Of a DNA stretch of 64,000 nucleotides, positions 1-9,338 are shown one piece after another. The notes beneath the pieces were generated by a model. The model saw only the letters and a program-made list of their open reading frames with translations. It made no database searches and was not told the origin of the DNA. Origin of the DNA: Rhodoferax ferrireducens. GTDB taxonomy: Bacteria > Pseudomonadota > Gammaproteobacteria > Burkholderiales > Burkholderiaceae_C. Numbering within the stretch: position 1 is the first letter of the stretch; the number at the start of each line of letters is the position of its first letter. The stretch lies in contig NZ_QEII01000256.1 of the NCBI RefSeq assembly GCF_003347515.1, positions 62,001 to 126,000 of the forward strand, read 5' to 3'. Position numbers and translations under genes: made by a program.

Positions 1-375
1 GAAGTGGAACTGAGCCGCGCGATCACCAACCTGCTGGAAAATGCCCGCCGCTATGGCAAATCGCTGGACAGTGACATTGCCGTGGTAGATATCGTCGCCA
101 AGGCGCGCGACAAGTGGGTGCTGATCCGGGTGCGCGACCATGGCGCCGGCGTCTCGGATGAACAACTCGCCAACCTGACCAAGCCCTTCTATCGTGGCGA
201 AGCCGCCCGCACCGCCGCCAACGGCGCCGGATTGGGCTTGGCCATTGTCGAGAAGACCATTGCCAACATGGGTGGCACTTTTGTCCTGAGCAATACGTCG
301 TCGGGCGGGCTGGCCGCGAACATCAAACTGCAACGCGCACCGAGCAGCACGGTGACGTTATTGAAAAGTCTGTAG
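1..375 (+). CDS. Sensor histidine kinase, C-terminal ATPase part (5' end outside window)
   Basis: The visible 124 codons are the HATPase_c catalytic domain of a two-component sensor kinase, which binds ATP and phosphorylates a histidine in the missing N-terminal part. The N box reads NLLENA (about residues 10-15 of the visible part), the G1 box is DHGAGV near residue 47, and the G2 box GAGLGLAIV lies near residue 76. The FYRGEAA stretch between them matches the F box of EnvZ/OmpB-type kinases. The reading frame is open to the left edge, so the start, sensor region and phospho-accepting histidine are not in the window. The partner response regulator is presumably further left. The exact subfamily cannot be told. 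Confidence 0.9.
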   Translation, partial: EVELSRAITNLLENARRYGKSLDSDIAVVDIVAKARDKWVLIRVRDHGAGVSDEQLANLTKPFYRGEAARTAANGAGLGLAIVEKTIANMGGTFVLSNTSSGGLAANIKLQRAPSSTVTLLKSL

Positions 376-387
376 GTGTTGAGATCT

Positions 388-416
388 TGAATTCAATAGC
401 GCTGCTGTCGAATTCA
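388..416. terminator. Possible bidirectional terminator between convergent genes
   Basis: TGAATTC (388-394) and GAATTCA (410-416) form a 7-bp inverted repeat with a 15-nt loop in the 82-bp gap between the convergent kinase and ygiQ genes. There is no clear T tract, so it is only a weak intrinsic terminator candidate. Confidence 0.3.
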
Positions 417-457
417 GAGTATTTTCCGCAATTGCATCGCGGGTCCAGGCGTTGATT

Positions 458-2836
458 TCAACGCTTCTTCTGTCCAGACTTCGCAGCGCACCCCGTACCC
501 GTTTCACGCGGCGGCAAACCCGTGTGCTGAGTCAACAACTTGCCCTGAAGCGAGGGTTTGACGGCGCTTACCGTTGAATTCTTGCGCCGCGAACTGCTGT
601 AGTTGCCGTCGGTCAGTGGCTGGAAAGTCGGAATCAAATGGTGTTTGCCATTGCCGATCAGATCGGACCGACCCATCGCCTTGAGTGCCTCACGCAACAA
701 TGGCCAGTTGTTGGCGTCGTGGTAACGCAAAAAGGCCTTGTGCAGGCGGCGCCGGCGCTCGCCGCGCACGATGTCCACGGTTTCGCTGTCGCGCGTGATC
801 TTGCGCAGCGGGTTTTTGTTGGTGTGGTACATCGCCGTGGCGGTGGCCATGGGCGAGGGATAAAAGGTTTGCACCTGGTCGGCGCGAAAGCCGTTTTTCT
901 TCAGCCAGACCGCCAGGTTCATCATGTCTTCGTCGCTGGTGCCGGGGTGCGCGGCGATGAAGTAGGGAATCAAGAATTGCTTCTTCCCCGCCTCGGCGGT
1001 GAATTTCTCGAACAGGGTCTTGAACTTTTCGTAGCTGCCGATACCGGGCTTCATCATCTTGGTGAGCGGGCCCTGTTCAGTGTGTTCAGGCGCGATCTTG
1101 AGGTAGCCGCCGACGTGGTGGGTCACCAGCTCCTTGACGTACTCCGGGCTTTGCACCGCCAGGTCGTAACGCACGCCAGAGCCGATCAGGATTTTTTTGA
1201 TGCCCTTGAGCGCCCGGCCCCGGCGGTAGATTTTGATCAGCGGGTCGTGATTGGTGGTCAGGTTCTGGCAGATGCCGGGATAGACGCAGCTGGGTTTGCG
1301 GCAAGCCGCCTCGATTTCGGGGCTGCGGCAGCCCAGGCGGTACATATTGGCCGTGGGGCCGCCCAAATCGGAAATGGTGCCGGTGAAACCCTTGACCTTG
1401 TCGCGCACGTCCTCAATCTCGCGAATCACCGACTCTTCGCTGCGACTCTGGATGATGCGGCCCTCGTGCTCCGTGATCGAACAGAAGGTGCAGCCGCCAA
1501 AGCAGCCGCGCATGATGTTGATGGAGAAGCGGATCATCTCCCACGCCGGGATTTTGGTGGCGCCGTCATGGTTGCCGTTCTCGTCGGCATAACTGGGGTG
1601 CGGGCTGCGGGCATAGGGCAGATCGAACACCAGATCCATCTCCGCCGTGGTCAGTGGAATGGGCGGCGGCGTGATCCAGACATCGCGCGCCGTGACGCCC
1701 TCGCCGTGCGCCTGCACCAGCGCGCGGGCGTTGCCGGGGTTGGTCTCCAGGTGCAGCACGCGGTTAGCGTGGGCATACAGCACACCGTCGGACTTGACTT
1801 GTTCGTAGCTGGGCAGGCGAATCACCGAGCGATCGCGCGGCGGAACCTTGACGCTGCCCTTGCCGTAAAGCGCCGCGTTGGGCACAAAGGTCAGGGGCTG
1901 AATGACCGGATTTACCTCATTTTTCAAGGCTAATTGGCCTGTAGCCACCGTACCACCTGCAGGAGTAGCTACGTTATTAATAGCATTTTTTTCGCCGTCT
2001 TCCTTGGCGCAGGTACTGCCCTGCCCTGCGGCCTGCTCCGACGTCGTCATGTAGGGATTGATGTGAGTCTCTACCCGGCCCGGTTCATCCACGCCGGTGG
2101 AGTCAATCTCGAACCAGCCCTGGCCGGACTCGTCGTCCGGGCGGCGCACAAAGGCGGTGCCGCGCACATCGGTGATTTTTTCCACCGGTTCGCGGGCCGC
2201 CAAGCGGTGGGCGATCTCGACGATGGCGCGCTCGGCGTTGCCGTACAGCAACAAATCGCACTTGGCATCGACCACGATGGAGCGGCGCACCTTGTCAGAC
2301 CAGTAGTCGTAATGCGCGATGCGGCGCAGCGAGCCTTCGATGCCGCCCAGCACAATCGGCACGTCCTTGAAGGCTTCGCGGCAGCGCTGGCTGTACACAA
2401 TGGCGGCGCGGTCGGGCCGTTTGCCACCGATATCACCGGGGGTGTAGGCGTCGTCGCTGCGGATCTTGCGGTCAGCGGTGTAGCGGTTGATCATGGAATC
2501 CATGTTGCCCGCCGTCACGCCCCAGAACAGATTCGGCTTGCCCAACACTTTGAAAGGATCGGCGCTTTGCCAGTCGGGCTGGGCGATGATGCCGACCCGG
2601 AATCCCTGCGCCTCCAGCATGCGGCCTATCACCGCCATGCCAAAGCTGGGGTGATCCACATACGCGTCGCCCGTGACCAGGATGATGTCGCAGCTGTCCC
2701 AACCCAGTTTCTCCATCTCGGCGCGACTCATCGGCAGGAATTTGGCCGTGCCAAAACGGGCCGCCCAGTACTTGCGGTAGCTGGACAGCGGCTTGGCAGC
2801 GCGCACGAAAAAGGAGACGTCAACGGGGGCGTTCAT
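458..2836 (-). CDS. ygiQ: YgiQ family radical SAM protein
   Basis: Radical SAM enzyme of the large YgiQ/UPF0313 family, whose reaction is not established. The N-terminal part carries the family signature [18 protein letters not shown] and a B12-binding-like region. The 4Fe-4S cluster motif CFGGCTFC (CX3CX2C, about residues 444-451) is followed by [15 protein letters not shown], nearly identical to E. coli YgiQ. I chose the ATG at 2836 ([10 protein letters not shown]), because an upstream ATG at 2887 adds only a basic, unconserved tail. Residues about 283-304 are encoded by a copy of the dispersed TAGC-type repeat, in the variable linker before the radical SAM domain. The gene stands alone and converges with the kinase gene. 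Confidence 0.93.
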   Translation of the reverse strand: MNAPVDVSFFVRAAKPLSSYRKYWAARFGTAKFLPMSRAEMEKLGWDSCDIILVTGDAYVDHPSFGMAVIGRMLEAQGFRVGIIAQPDWQSADPFKVLGKPNLFWGVTAGNMDSMINRYTADRKIRSDDAYTPGDIGGKRPDRAAIVYSQRCREAFKDVPIVLGGIEGSLRRIAHYDYWSDKVRRSIVVDAKCDLLLYGNAERAIVEIAHRLAAREPVEKITDVRGTAFVRRPDDESGQGWFEIDSTGVDEPGRVETHINPYMTTSEQAAGQGSTCAKEDGEKNAINNVATPAGGTVATGQLALKNEVNPVIQPLTFVPNAALYGKGSVKVPPRDRSVIRLPSYEQVKSDGVLYAHANRVLHLETNPGNARALVQAHGEGVTARDVWITPPPIPLTTAEMDLVFDLPYARSPHPSYADENGNHDGATKIPAWEMIRFSINIMRGCFGGCTFCSITEHEGRIIQSRSEESVIREIEDVRDKVKGFTGTISDLGGPTANMYRLGCRSPEIEAACRKPSCVYPGICQNLTTNHDPLIKIYRRGRALKGIKKILIGSGVRYDLAVQSPEYVKELVTHHVGGYLKIAPEHTEQGPLTKMMKPGIGSYEKFKTLFEKFTAEAGKKQFLIPYFIAAHPGTSDEDMMNLAVWLKKNGFRADQVQTFYPSPMATATAMYHTNKNPLRKITRDSETVDIVRGERRRRLHKAFLRYHDANNWPLLREALKAMGRSDLIGNGKHHLIPTFQPLTDGNYSSSRRKNSTVSAVKPSLQGKLLTQHTGLPPRETGTGCAAKSGQKKR
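1925..1990 (-). repeat. TAGC-type dispersed repeat, in frame inside ygiQ
   Basis: On the minus strand this reads GCTATTAATAACGTAGC..., then GTGGCTACAGGCCAATTA, matching the intergenic copies (for example 19999-20045 and 4632-4686). It contributes about 22 codons to the YgiQ linker without breaking the frame. Confidence 0.7.
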
Positions 2837-2942
2837 AGGAGACACAAGTGGGGGCAACCGGCGAGTGTAAGGTTTTACGCTTGGCAACGCACTGGCGTGG
2901 GTACTCGACGCAGCCCGGCCGAGAGACCTTACAGGGTCAAAA

Positions 2943-3704
2943 ATGCGCTATCGTCAGCCCATGCTTTCCCTTGAATCACTGCAAGCCTATTGGTCAGGCC
3001 CCATCATGGCCACCAACATCATTGTTTTCCTGAACCTGTTCGGGGCCTTGCTGCTGGGCTTGCTCGTCGGCTACGAACGTTCTTACCACGGGCGCGCCGC
3101 CGGCATGCGCACCTATGGCCTGGTCTGCATGGCCAGCGCCGCGTTGACTGTCATCGGTGGCTATTCCTCATCGTGGTACGGTGGTCAAAGCCATTTGACC
3201 ACCGGGGACGACCCCACGCGCGTGATCCAAGGCATCGTGACCGGCATCGGCTTTCTGTGCGCCGGCGTCATCATGCGCGAGGGCTTCAACATCAGCGGTT
3301 TGACCACCGCCGCCTCACTCTGGGCCTCGGCTGTCATCGGCATTCTGGTGGGAGTGGGCTTCTATGCCGCAGCCATGATGCTGGCCCTGCTGAGCGCCGT
3401 TTGCATGGTCTGGATTTCAAAACTCGAAGAATGGCTACCTTCCCGCCAGGCCGTGGCCATCAACCTGAAATTCGACAAGAACTTCATTCCCATCGAAAAA
3501 GCCTTGCGGGACATGGCGAATGCGCGCGGCTATGACATCGCGGGGGGCACCATCAGCATCATGCTCAAGGATGAAGCGCAGGAATGGAATTTTGTAGCGG
3601 TCGCGCGCAGCCGGCAAAAAATGGGGCCGCTATCGGAACTGGCCCAGGGCATGGCCCAATTCAACGGCGTCGACAGCTTCCACCTGGCCTACGCGCGCAA
3701 CTGA
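2943..3704 (+). CDS. MgtC/SapB family membrane protein
   Basis: Inner-membrane protein of the MgtC/SapB family. Several hydrophobic segments fill the first 150 residues, and the family signature [21 protein letters not shown] lies at about residues 38-58 (conserved GxxxGxER and RTxxL elements). The C-terminal 90 residues are soluble and resemble the ACT-like tail seen in many members. In pathogens MgtC modulates the F1Fo ATP synthase and supports growth at low magnesium; in environmental bacteria the role is unclear. The start at 2943 is preceded by CAGGG seven bases upstream; ATGs at 2961 and 3006 are alternatives. No magnesium riboswitch was recognised in the 106-bp leader. Confidence 0.88.
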   Translation: MRYRQPMLSLESLQAYWSGPIMATNIIVFLNLFGALLLGLLVGYERSYHGRAAGMRTYGLVCMASAALTVIGGYSSSWYGGQSHLTTGDDPTRVIQGIVTGIGFLCAGVIMREGFNISGLTTAASLWASAVIGILVGVGFYAAAMMLALLSAVCMVWISKLEEWLPSRQAVAINLKFDKNFIPIEKALRDMANARGYDIAGGTISIMLKDEAQEWNFVAVARSRQKMGPLSELAQGMAQFNGVDSFHLAYARN

Positions 3705-3734
3705 CGAACTCTGGGAATGCAGGAATGAATCCAA

Positions 3735-4655
3735 ATGCTTAATTTTTTGCCCGCGCTTCTGGTGGGCCTGATCGCCAGCGTGCTGATGGTGCTCAACGTG
3801 CTGTTGTGGGTGCCTTTATTGCTGTTTTTTGCCCTCCTGAAACTGATCATCCCGTTCAAACCGGTGCGCTTGGTGATCGACCCGATCCTGGTACGCATCG
3901 CGGAAAACTGGATTTCGGGCAACAGCGGCTGGATGCGGCTGACCCAGCGCACCACCTGGGACGTACAGGGCATTGACGGCCTGAACTACCACAGCTGGTA
4001 CCTGGTGAACTGCAACCACCAGTCCTGGGTGGATATTCTGGTGCTGCAGCACCTGTTCAACCGGCGCATTCCGCTGCTCAAATTTTTTCTCAAGCAGCAA
4101 CTGATCTGGGTGCCGGTAATGGGCCTGGCCTGGTGGGCGCTGGATTTTCCCTTCATGCGCCGCCACAGCGAAGAGTTTCTGAAAAAACACCCCGAGATGC
4201 GCGGCAAAGACCAGGAAACCACGCGCCAGGCCTGCGAGAAATTTGCGCTGATTCCCACCAGCGTGATGAATTTCCTGGAAGGCACGCGCTTGACGCCGGC
4301 CAAACAGCTGCGGCAAAAGTCCCCTTACAAACACCTGCTCAAACCCAAGGCCGGTGGCATGGCGCTGGCGCTCAACGCCATGGGCGACAAGTTCCAGGCC
4401 ATTCTCGATGTGACGATTGTTTACCCGGACGGCCCGGTCGATTTCTGGCAATTCCTCAAGGGCGAACTCAAACACGTCATCGTCCGGGTGCGCCCCCTGC
4501 CCCTTCCCCAAGACTTGGTGCAAGGCGATTACGCGGGCGACCCAGCCGTGCGCGAGGCGTACCAGAAATGGGTACAGCAGCTGTGGCTGGAAAAGGATGC
4601 CCAGATCGAGGCCCTCACTTTTAAGCCGAATAAGCCTCTAGCCCCCGTTGCATAA
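3735..4655 (+). CDS. YihG-like lysophospholipid acyltransferase
   Basis: Membrane-bound acyltransferase of the PlsC/LPLAT family, closest in pattern to E. coli YihG. These enzymes move an acyl chain onto lysophosphatidic acid or a related lysolipid at the inner membrane. A hydrophobic N-terminus (about residues 5-40) precedes the catalytic HX4D box NHQSWVD (H95, D100), and the substrate motif FLEGTR lies near residue 182. Length (306 aa) fits the YihG type rather than the shorter PlsC. The start has AGGAA nine bases upstream and follows the MgtC-like gene by 30 bp, so the two may be cotranscribed. The last codons (KPLAPVA and stop) lie inside a dispersed repeat. Confidence 0.9.
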   Translation: MLNFLPALLVGLIASVLMVLNVLLWVPLLLFFALLKLIIPFKPVRLVIDPILVRIAENWISGNSGWMRLTQRTTWDVQGIDGLNYHSWYLVNCNHQSWVDILVLQHLFNRRIPLLKFFLKQQLIWVPVMGLAWWALDFPFMRRHSEEFLKKHPEMRGKDQETTRQACEKFALIPTSVMNFLEGTRLTPAKQLRQKSPYKHLLKPKAGGMALALNAMGDKFQAILDVTIVYPDGPVDFWQFLKGELKHVIVRVRPLPLPQDLVQGDYAGDPAVREAYQKWVQQLWLEKDAQIEALTFKPNKPLAPVA

Positions 4656-4686
4656 GCGCAAGAAGCTATCAATTACATAGCTATTC
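4632..4686 (-). repeat. TAGC-type dispersed repeat at the 3' end of the acyltransferase gene
   Basis: Minus-strand reading: GCTATGTAATTGATAGC, then CTTGCGC, then GGGGGCTAGAGGCTTATT. It overlaps the last codons and stop of the acyltransferase and fills the gap to the convergent MOSC gene, where its dyads could also act as a transcription end. Confidence 0.8.
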
Positions 4687-4708
4687 AAAGCATCACTCAG
4701 AACCTCAG

Positions 4709-5287
4709 CTAGCGCATGTGCTTGAACATCTTGGCCTTGAATGATTCGATGATGCTCAGGCGGCGCGGGCCGGGCACCAGTTCAAACGACTCCCCGGCGC
4801 CGACGGGTCCGGTCTGATCTACCGCCAGGTAAAAACCACAGAACCCGCTTTGCGCCATGGTCTTGACCGCAGCGTTGAAACCCATGGCCGCGTTGAACTT
4901 GTAGCAAGGCTCGCGCGGTTGCGTCACCCGCAGTTCGCAGTTAGCGAACCTGAGCACATCGCCCACCCAGACGTCGGTCTCCAGCAGACCTTGCAGTGTC
5001 AGGTTTTCGCCAACCGAGCCAAACGGCAAGGCCTCGTCGATGCCAGTCAGCCCGGCTTGGGTCCGGGCCTCGCGCCAGAACGGGTAGTGCTCGCTGGGGT
5101 AGGCGTAGACGGCTTTGTCCAGCCCGCCATGGACCGACAAATCGGCCTGTTCGTCGCCGTCCAAGCCCAGGGGCATGACTTGAACCGCGCCTACAACCGG
5201 CAGTTTGTGAATCGCCGTCAGGATGGACCGGTCATTGATTTGAACGCGGCGCGCCGGGGCGGTCTGGAGGCTGAGGAGTGTGGGCAT
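4709..5287 (-). CDS. MOSC domain protein (YiiM-like)
   Basis: Soluble 192-residue protein with a MOSC domain, the sulfur-carrier fold shared with molybdenum cofactor sulfurases. Members such as YiiM take part in molybdenum-cofactor-dependent reduction of N-hydroxylated compounds. Visible markers are DLSVHGGLDKAVYAYP (about residues 51-66), FGSVGENLTL, and the conserved cysteine in QPREPCYKF, expected to handle sulfur. The C-terminal part carries the 3-alpha extension typical of YiiM. The gene ends convergently with the acyltransferase and lies 27 bp downstream of the acyl-CoA dehydrogenase gene on the same strand, so it may be read through from it. Confidence 0.88.
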   Translation of the reverse strand: MPTLLSLQTAPARRVQINDRSILTAIHKLPVVGAVQVMPLGLDGDEQADLSVHGGLDKAVYAYPSEHYPFWREARTQAGLTGIDEALPFGSVGENLTLQGLLETDVWVGDVLRFANCELRVTQPREPCYKFNAAMGFNAAVKTMAQSGFCGFYLAVDQTGPVGAGESFELVPGPRRLSIIESFKAKMFKHMR

Positions 5288-5314
5288 GGAGGCTGAATCT
5301 TTGGGACGGATGCA

Positions 5315-6523
5315 CTATTTTCCACCCAGGCCCATCGACCGCGTAATCACCTCTTTCATGATCTCGTTGGTGCCGCCGTAGATGCGCTGCACGCGGGCGT
5401 CGGCGTAGGCGCGGGTGATGGGGTATTCCCACATGTAGCCATAGCCGCCAAACAGCTGCACGCATTCGTCCATGACCTTGCACTGCAAATCGCTGCACCA
5501 GTACTTCGCCATGCTGGCGGTGGCCGTGTCCAGCGTGTTGGCCAGCAGCAGTTCGATGCATTTATCAACAAACACGCGCGCCACCTGCACCTCGGTTTGC
5601 AGTTCGGCCAGGGTAAAGCGCGTATTCTGGAATGTGGCGACGGGCTGGCCAAAAACCTTGCGCTCTTTCACATAGTCCACCGTCCAGTCGATAGCGGCCT
5701 GCGACGCAGCGACGGCGCCAATGGCGATTTGCAGGCGCTCCCACGGCAGTTGCTCCATCAGGCAGATGAAGCCCCGATTTTCCTGCGCCGGCCCGCCCAG
5801 CAGATTGGCCGCCGGCACGCGCACATTGTCAAAAAAGAGCTCGGACGTGTCCTGCGCTTTCAAACCCAGTTTTTTCAACCGTTTGCCCACCGAGAAGCCA
5901 GGCATGCCGCGCTCCACCAGCAACAAGCTGGTGCCCTTGGCGCCGGCGGCCGGATTGGTTTTGGCCACCACAATCACCAGATCGGCGTGCCAGCCGTTGG
6001 TGATGAAGGTTTTGCTGCCGTTGAGCAGGAAACAGCCATCGGTCTGGCTCTGGCTGCCGGAGGGGCTTACCTGCCCGGAGAGGCTGGGTTGCCAGATGGC
6101 CGTGGCCTTGATGCCCTGCAAGTCCGAGCCCGCAGCCGGTTCGCTCATGGCAATGGCGCCAATCATCGCGCCGCTGGCGAGCAAGGGCAGGTACTTTTTC
6201 TTCTGTTCTTGGGTGCCGTAGTGCAGGATGTAGGGCGCCACGATCTCGCTGTGCAGGCCGTAGCCGATGCCGCTAAAGCCCGCGCGCGCCAGTTCCTCCA
6301 TCTGCACCACCGAAAACAGCTTGTCGGCCCCGGCGCCGCCATATTCCTCGGGCATGGTCATGCACAAAAAGCCGTTGTCGCCGGCCTTGTGCCAGACAGC
6401 GCGATCCACGTAGCCCTGCTCCTCCCAGTCGGCATGGAAAGGGGCAATTTCCTTCTCCATGAAGCGGCGAAAGCTGTCACGAAAAGCTTCGTGCTCTGGG
6501 GAAAAAAGAGTTCTCTGGATCAT
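5315..6523 (-). CDS. Acyl-CoA dehydrogenase, LCAD/isovaleryl-CoA dehydrogenase type
   Basis: FAD enzyme that oxidises acyl-CoA to the trans-2-enoyl-CoA in beta-oxidation. Visible family blocks are MTMPEEYGGAGADKLF, AMSEPAAGSDLQGI, NGSKTFITNGWHADL and QLFGGYGYMWEYP. The position that holds the catalytic Glu in MCAD reads YGGTNEI, without Glu; instead PWERLQIAIGA (near residue 260) supplies the Glu used by long-chain and isovaleryl enzymes. A Ser/Gln-rich stretch (WQPSLSGQVSPSGSQSQTDG) extends a surface loop before NGSKTFITNG by roughly 12 residues. It is divergent from the thiolase and hydratase genes, which act later in the same pathway. Chain-length preference cannot be read from sequence. 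Confidence 0.92.
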   Translation of the reverse strand: MIQRTLFSPEHEAFRDSFRRFMEKEIAPFHADWEEQGYVDRAVWHKAGDNGFLCMTMPEEYGGAGADKLFSVVQMEELARAGFSGIGYGLHSEIVAPYILHYGTQEQKKKYLPLLASGAMIGAIAMSEPAAGSDLQGIKATAIWQPSLSGQVSPSGSQSQTDGCFLLNGSKTFITNGWHADLVIVVAKTNPAAGAKGTSLLLVERGMPGFSVGKRLKKLGLKAQDTSELFFDNVRVPAANLLGGPAQENRGFICLMEQLPWERLQIAIGAVAASQAAIDWTVDYVKERKVFGQPVATFQNTRFTLAELQTEVQVARVFVDKCIELLLANTLDTATASMAKYWCSDLQCKVMDECVQLFGGYGYMWEYPITRAYADARVQRIYGGTNEIMKEVITRSMGLGGK

Positions 6524-6535
6524 GGTGTCACCGGG

Positions 6536-6613
6536 TTGACAGTCAATAGACTATTTATACAAATCATTTGCTTTGCGTAAAGAATATACTGCTTTGCGGC
6601 ATTTTGCTGTCAA
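6536..6613. promoter_or_regulatory. Divergent promoter/operator region of the acyl-CoA genes
   Basis: Two TTGACA -35-like hexamers face outward, TTGACAG on the plus strand (6536-6542) and its inverted copy CTGTCAA (6607-6613). Between them lies a direct repeat, TTGCTTTGCG (6568-6577) and CTGCTTTGCG (6589-6598), exactly 21 bp apart, near -10-like TATACT/TATATT sequences. The two-turn spacing suits one regulator acting on both genes. Confidence 0.5.
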
Positions 6614-6648
6614 GAATTTACTGAAGCCCACGCTCAACTGGAGATGCC

Positions 6649-7854
6649 ATGACCGAAGCATTTGTGTATGACGCCATCCGCACCCCGCGCGGCAAAGGCA
6701 AAAAAGACGGCAGCTTGTTTGAAGTCAAACCGGTCAATCTGCTGGCCGGGGTGCTGACCGAGCTGCAGCGCCGCAACGACTTCGACACCGCCCAGGTGGA
6801 CGATGTGGTCATGGGCGTGGTGTCGCCGGTGGGCGAGCAGGGTTCCGTCATTGCCAAGATGGCGGCGCTCAAGGCCGGTTGGGACTTCACCTGCTCCGGG
6901 GTACAGATCAACCGTTTTTGTGCGTCCGGCCTGGAAGCGGTCAACATGGCAGCCCAAAAAGTACGCTCCGGCTGGGAAGACCTGGTGGTGGCGGGCGGCG
7001 TAGAGAGCATGAGCCGCGTGCCGATTGGCTCGGACGGCGGCGCCTGGGCCATGGACCCGGAAACCAGCTTCGCCACCGGCTTTGTGCCCCAAGGCATTGG
7101 CGCCGATTTGATTGCCACATTGGAGGGCTTTTCGCGCCAGGATGTGGATGCGTTTGCGCTGGTGTCGCAACAGCGCGCGGCCCACGCCCGTGAAAGCGGC
7201 TACTTCGAGCGCTCGCTGGTTCCGGTGAAGGACATGCTGGGGCAAATCATTCTGGCGCAGGACGAGTTCATCAAGCCAAACACCACGCTGGAAGGCTTGG
7301 GCGCGCTGAAGCCGGCGTTTGAACAGATGGGCGCCATGGGTTTTGATCAGCTCGCCATCACCCGCTACCCGCAGGTGGCGCGCATCCAGCATGTGCATCA
7401 CGCCGGCAATTCGTCCGGTATTGTCGATGGCGCTGCCGCAGTGCTGATTGGCTCCGAAGCCGCCGGCAAGACCCACGGCTTCACGCCCCGCGCCCGCATT
7501 GTGGCGGCGGCATTGAGTGGCGCCGACCCCACCATCATGCTGACCGGCCCCATGCCGGCCGCGCGCAAGGCGCTGGTCAAGGCCGGTCTCACCATCGACC
7601 AGATTGACTTGTTTGAAGTGAACGAGGCTTTTGCCGCCGTGGTGATGCGTTTCATGAAAGAGATGCGAGTACCGCATGACAAGGTCAACGTCAACGGTGG
7701 TGCCATCGCCATGGGCCATCCGCTGGGCGCCACCGGTGCCATGATTCTGGGCACCCTGATCGACGAGTTGCACCGCCGAAAACTCCGCTACGGCATGGCC
7801 ACCTTGTGCGTAGGCGGCGGCATGGGCATTGCCACCATTGTGGAGAGAATCTAA
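6649..7854 (+). CDS. Acetyl-CoA C-acyltransferase (thiolase)
   Basis: Thiolase that cleaves 3-ketoacyl-CoA with CoA (or condenses acetyl-CoA). All catalytic residues are visible: nucleophile C91 in [11 protein letters not shown]357 in [11 protein letters not shown] and C387 in [15 protein letters not shown] is also present. The length of 401 residues is normal. GGAG six bases before the ATG supports the start. The stop overlaps the next ATG (TAATG), so translation of the hydratase gene is probably coupled. With the divergent acyl-CoA dehydrogenase this forms most of a beta-oxidation set. The protein resembles FadA-type thiolases paired with FadJ-like proteins in Burkholderiales. Confidence 0.94.
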   Translation: MTEAFVYDAIRTPRGKGKKDGSLFEVKPVNLLAGVLTELQRRNDFDTAQVDDVVMGVVSPVGEQGSVIAKMAALKAGWDFTCSGVQINRFCASGLEAVNMAAQKVRSGWEDLVVAGGVESMSRVPIGSDGGAWAMDPETSFATGFVPQGIGADLIATLEGFSRQDVDAFALVSQQRAAHARESGYFERSLVPVKDMLGQIILAQDEFIKPNTTLEGLGALKPAFEQMGAMGFDQLAITRYPQVARIQHVHHAGNSSGIVDGAAAVLIGSEAAGKTHGFTPRARIVAAALSGADPTIMLTGPMPAARKALVKAGLTIDQIDLFEVNEAFAAVVMRFMKEMRVPHDKVNVNGGAIAMGHPLGATGAMILGTLIDELHRRKLRYGMATLCVGGGMGIATIVERI

Positions 7855-9269
7855 TGAAAACCATCCGATACGAACTGCAGGACGGCATTGCCACGGTCAC
7901 CTTTGACCAGCCCGATTCACCCGTCAACACCATGTGCCTGCAATGGCAGGAAGACCTGTCGGCACTGGCGGCGCAGGTCGTCAAGGACCAGGACGCCATC
8001 CAGGGCATCATCCTGGCCTCCGCCAAATCCACTTTTTTTGCCGGGGCTGACCTCAAGGCGGTGATGCGCCTCCGACCCTCGGACGCCCCTGCCGTGTTTG
8101 CAGAAATTGAACGGGTCAAGAAGAACTTCCGCACGCTCGAGACCCTGGGCAAACCGGTGGTGAGCTGCCTCAACGGCACGGCTCTGGGCGGCGGCTGGGA
8201 GGTGGCGCTGCTCGGCCACTACCGCATTGCCATTGACGAGCCGAAAACTAAATTCGGTCTGCCCGAAGTCACGCTCGGCTTGCTGCCCGGCGCCAGCGGC
8301 GTCACCAAGATGACGCGCCACCTCGGCCTGTTGGGTGCACAGCCCTACCTGATTGAAGGCAAGACCTTCTCGCCGCAAGAGGCGAAAGGCTTGGGGCTGG
8401 TGCACGCGCTGATCGCCCCGTCCGACGACGCCGCCACCGAGATGCGCACTCAAGCCCTGGCCTGGATTGCCGCCAACCCCGGCGCACAGCACCCGTGGGA
8501 AGACAAGGACTACAAGGTGCCGGGCGGCACGCCCGCCAACTCCAAGGTCGCCAACCTGCTGGTGTTGGCACCGGCCATGCTCAGGCAAAAAACGCGCGGC
8601 CTGTACCCAGCCCCCGAGGCCATCCTGGCCTGCATGGTCGAAGGCCTGCAGGTGGACGTGCCGACCGCCCTGCGCATCGAGAGCCGCTACCTCGCCAAGC
8701 TCATGACCGGCGGCAATGCGCGCGCAATGATCAACACCTTCTTCTTCGACCTGAATGCCGTCAAGAGCGACCCGGCGTTGAACCGGCAGGCCGCCAACGA
8801 CGTTTTTACCAGCCGCGTCTTCGCCGCCTACGCAAGCGAAGGTGTGGCCATGTGGAGTGAAGGCATCCCGGCTGCGGCCATTGAAAATGCGGGCCTCCAG
8901 TGCGGCATGCCAATGGGTCCACTGGCCAGGCTGGACAAAGCGGCGCTGCCTGCACATCCACAGCTTGAAGAACTCGAGACCCCCTGGGACATCACCGAGC
9001 TGAAAGACCGCCTGCTCTACCGCCAAGCCATCGAGACCGCGCGTTGCCTGAATGAAAACGCGCTGACCCGCGTGGCGGAAGCCAACATCGGCTCCATCTT
9101 CGACATCGGCTTTCCCGCCTGGACCGGCGGCGCCCTGCAGTTCATCTACGGCATGGGCATTGACGCATTTGCCACGCGGGCCAACGAACTGGCAGCCCGC
9201 TTCGGAGCCGGCTTTGCACTGACTGACGAGGTCAAGGCCACCCTCCAGCGCTGCCAGCCCGTCTATTGA
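7854..9269 (+). CDS. Enoyl-CoA hydratase fused to a remnant 3-hydroxyacyl-CoA dehydrogenase C-terminal domain
   Basis: 471 residues. The first ~300 are a crotonase domain with both catalytic glutamates, in GGGWEVAL (about residue 116) and GLPEVTLGL (about 138), and PGASG forming the oxyanion region. FadB/FadJ proteins then carry an NAD-binding Rossmann domain with GxGxMG. Here LNAVKSDPALNR runs straight into TSRVFAAYASEGVAMWSEG, which belongs to the C-terminal dehydrogenase domain. That domain is itself shortened, passing from GPLARLDKAAL to WDITELKDRLLYRQ. Roughly 200 or more residues are therefore absent compared with ~700-residue relatives, with no frameshift. Hydratase activity is expected; dehydrogenase activity is not. 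The start overlaps the thiolase stop. Confidence 0.85.
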   Translation: MKTIRYELQDGIATVTFDQPDSPVNTMCLQWQEDLSALAAQVVKDQDAIQGIILASAKSTFFAGADLKAVMRLRPSDAPAVFAEIERVKKNFRTLETLGKPVVSCLNGTALGGGWEVALLGHYRIAIDEPKTKFGLPEVTLGLLPGASGVTKMTRHLGLLGAQPYLIEGKTFSPQEAKGLGLVHALIAPSDDAATEMRTQALAWIAANPGAQHPWEDKDYKVPGGTPANSKVANLLVLAPAMLRQKTRGLYPAPEAILACMVEGLQVDVPTALRIESRYLAKLMTGGNARAMINTFFFDLNAVKSDPALNRQAANDVFTSRVFAAYASEGVAMWSEGIPAAAIENAGLQCGMPMGPLARLDKAALPAHPQLEELETPWDITELKDRLLYRQAIETARCLNENALTRVAEANIGSIFDIGFPAWTGGALQFIYGMGIDAFATRANELAARFGAGFALTDEVKATLQRCQPVY

Positions 9270-9338
9270 CATGCAGGACCCTCAGACACCACTCATCTTC
9301 CTGTGTAATAACGGGTAGCACAAGAAAGCCTGCCCCTT

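Noticed and set aside
638..2974. Two long plus-strand frames across ygiQ
   Set aside because: Antisense to ygiQ, which has clear radical SAM motifs; His/Val/Gly-rich shadow translation.
2943..3005. Magnesium riboswitch before the MgtC-like gene
   Set aside because: The leader is short, overlaps the ygiQ 5' region and shows no recognisable structure.
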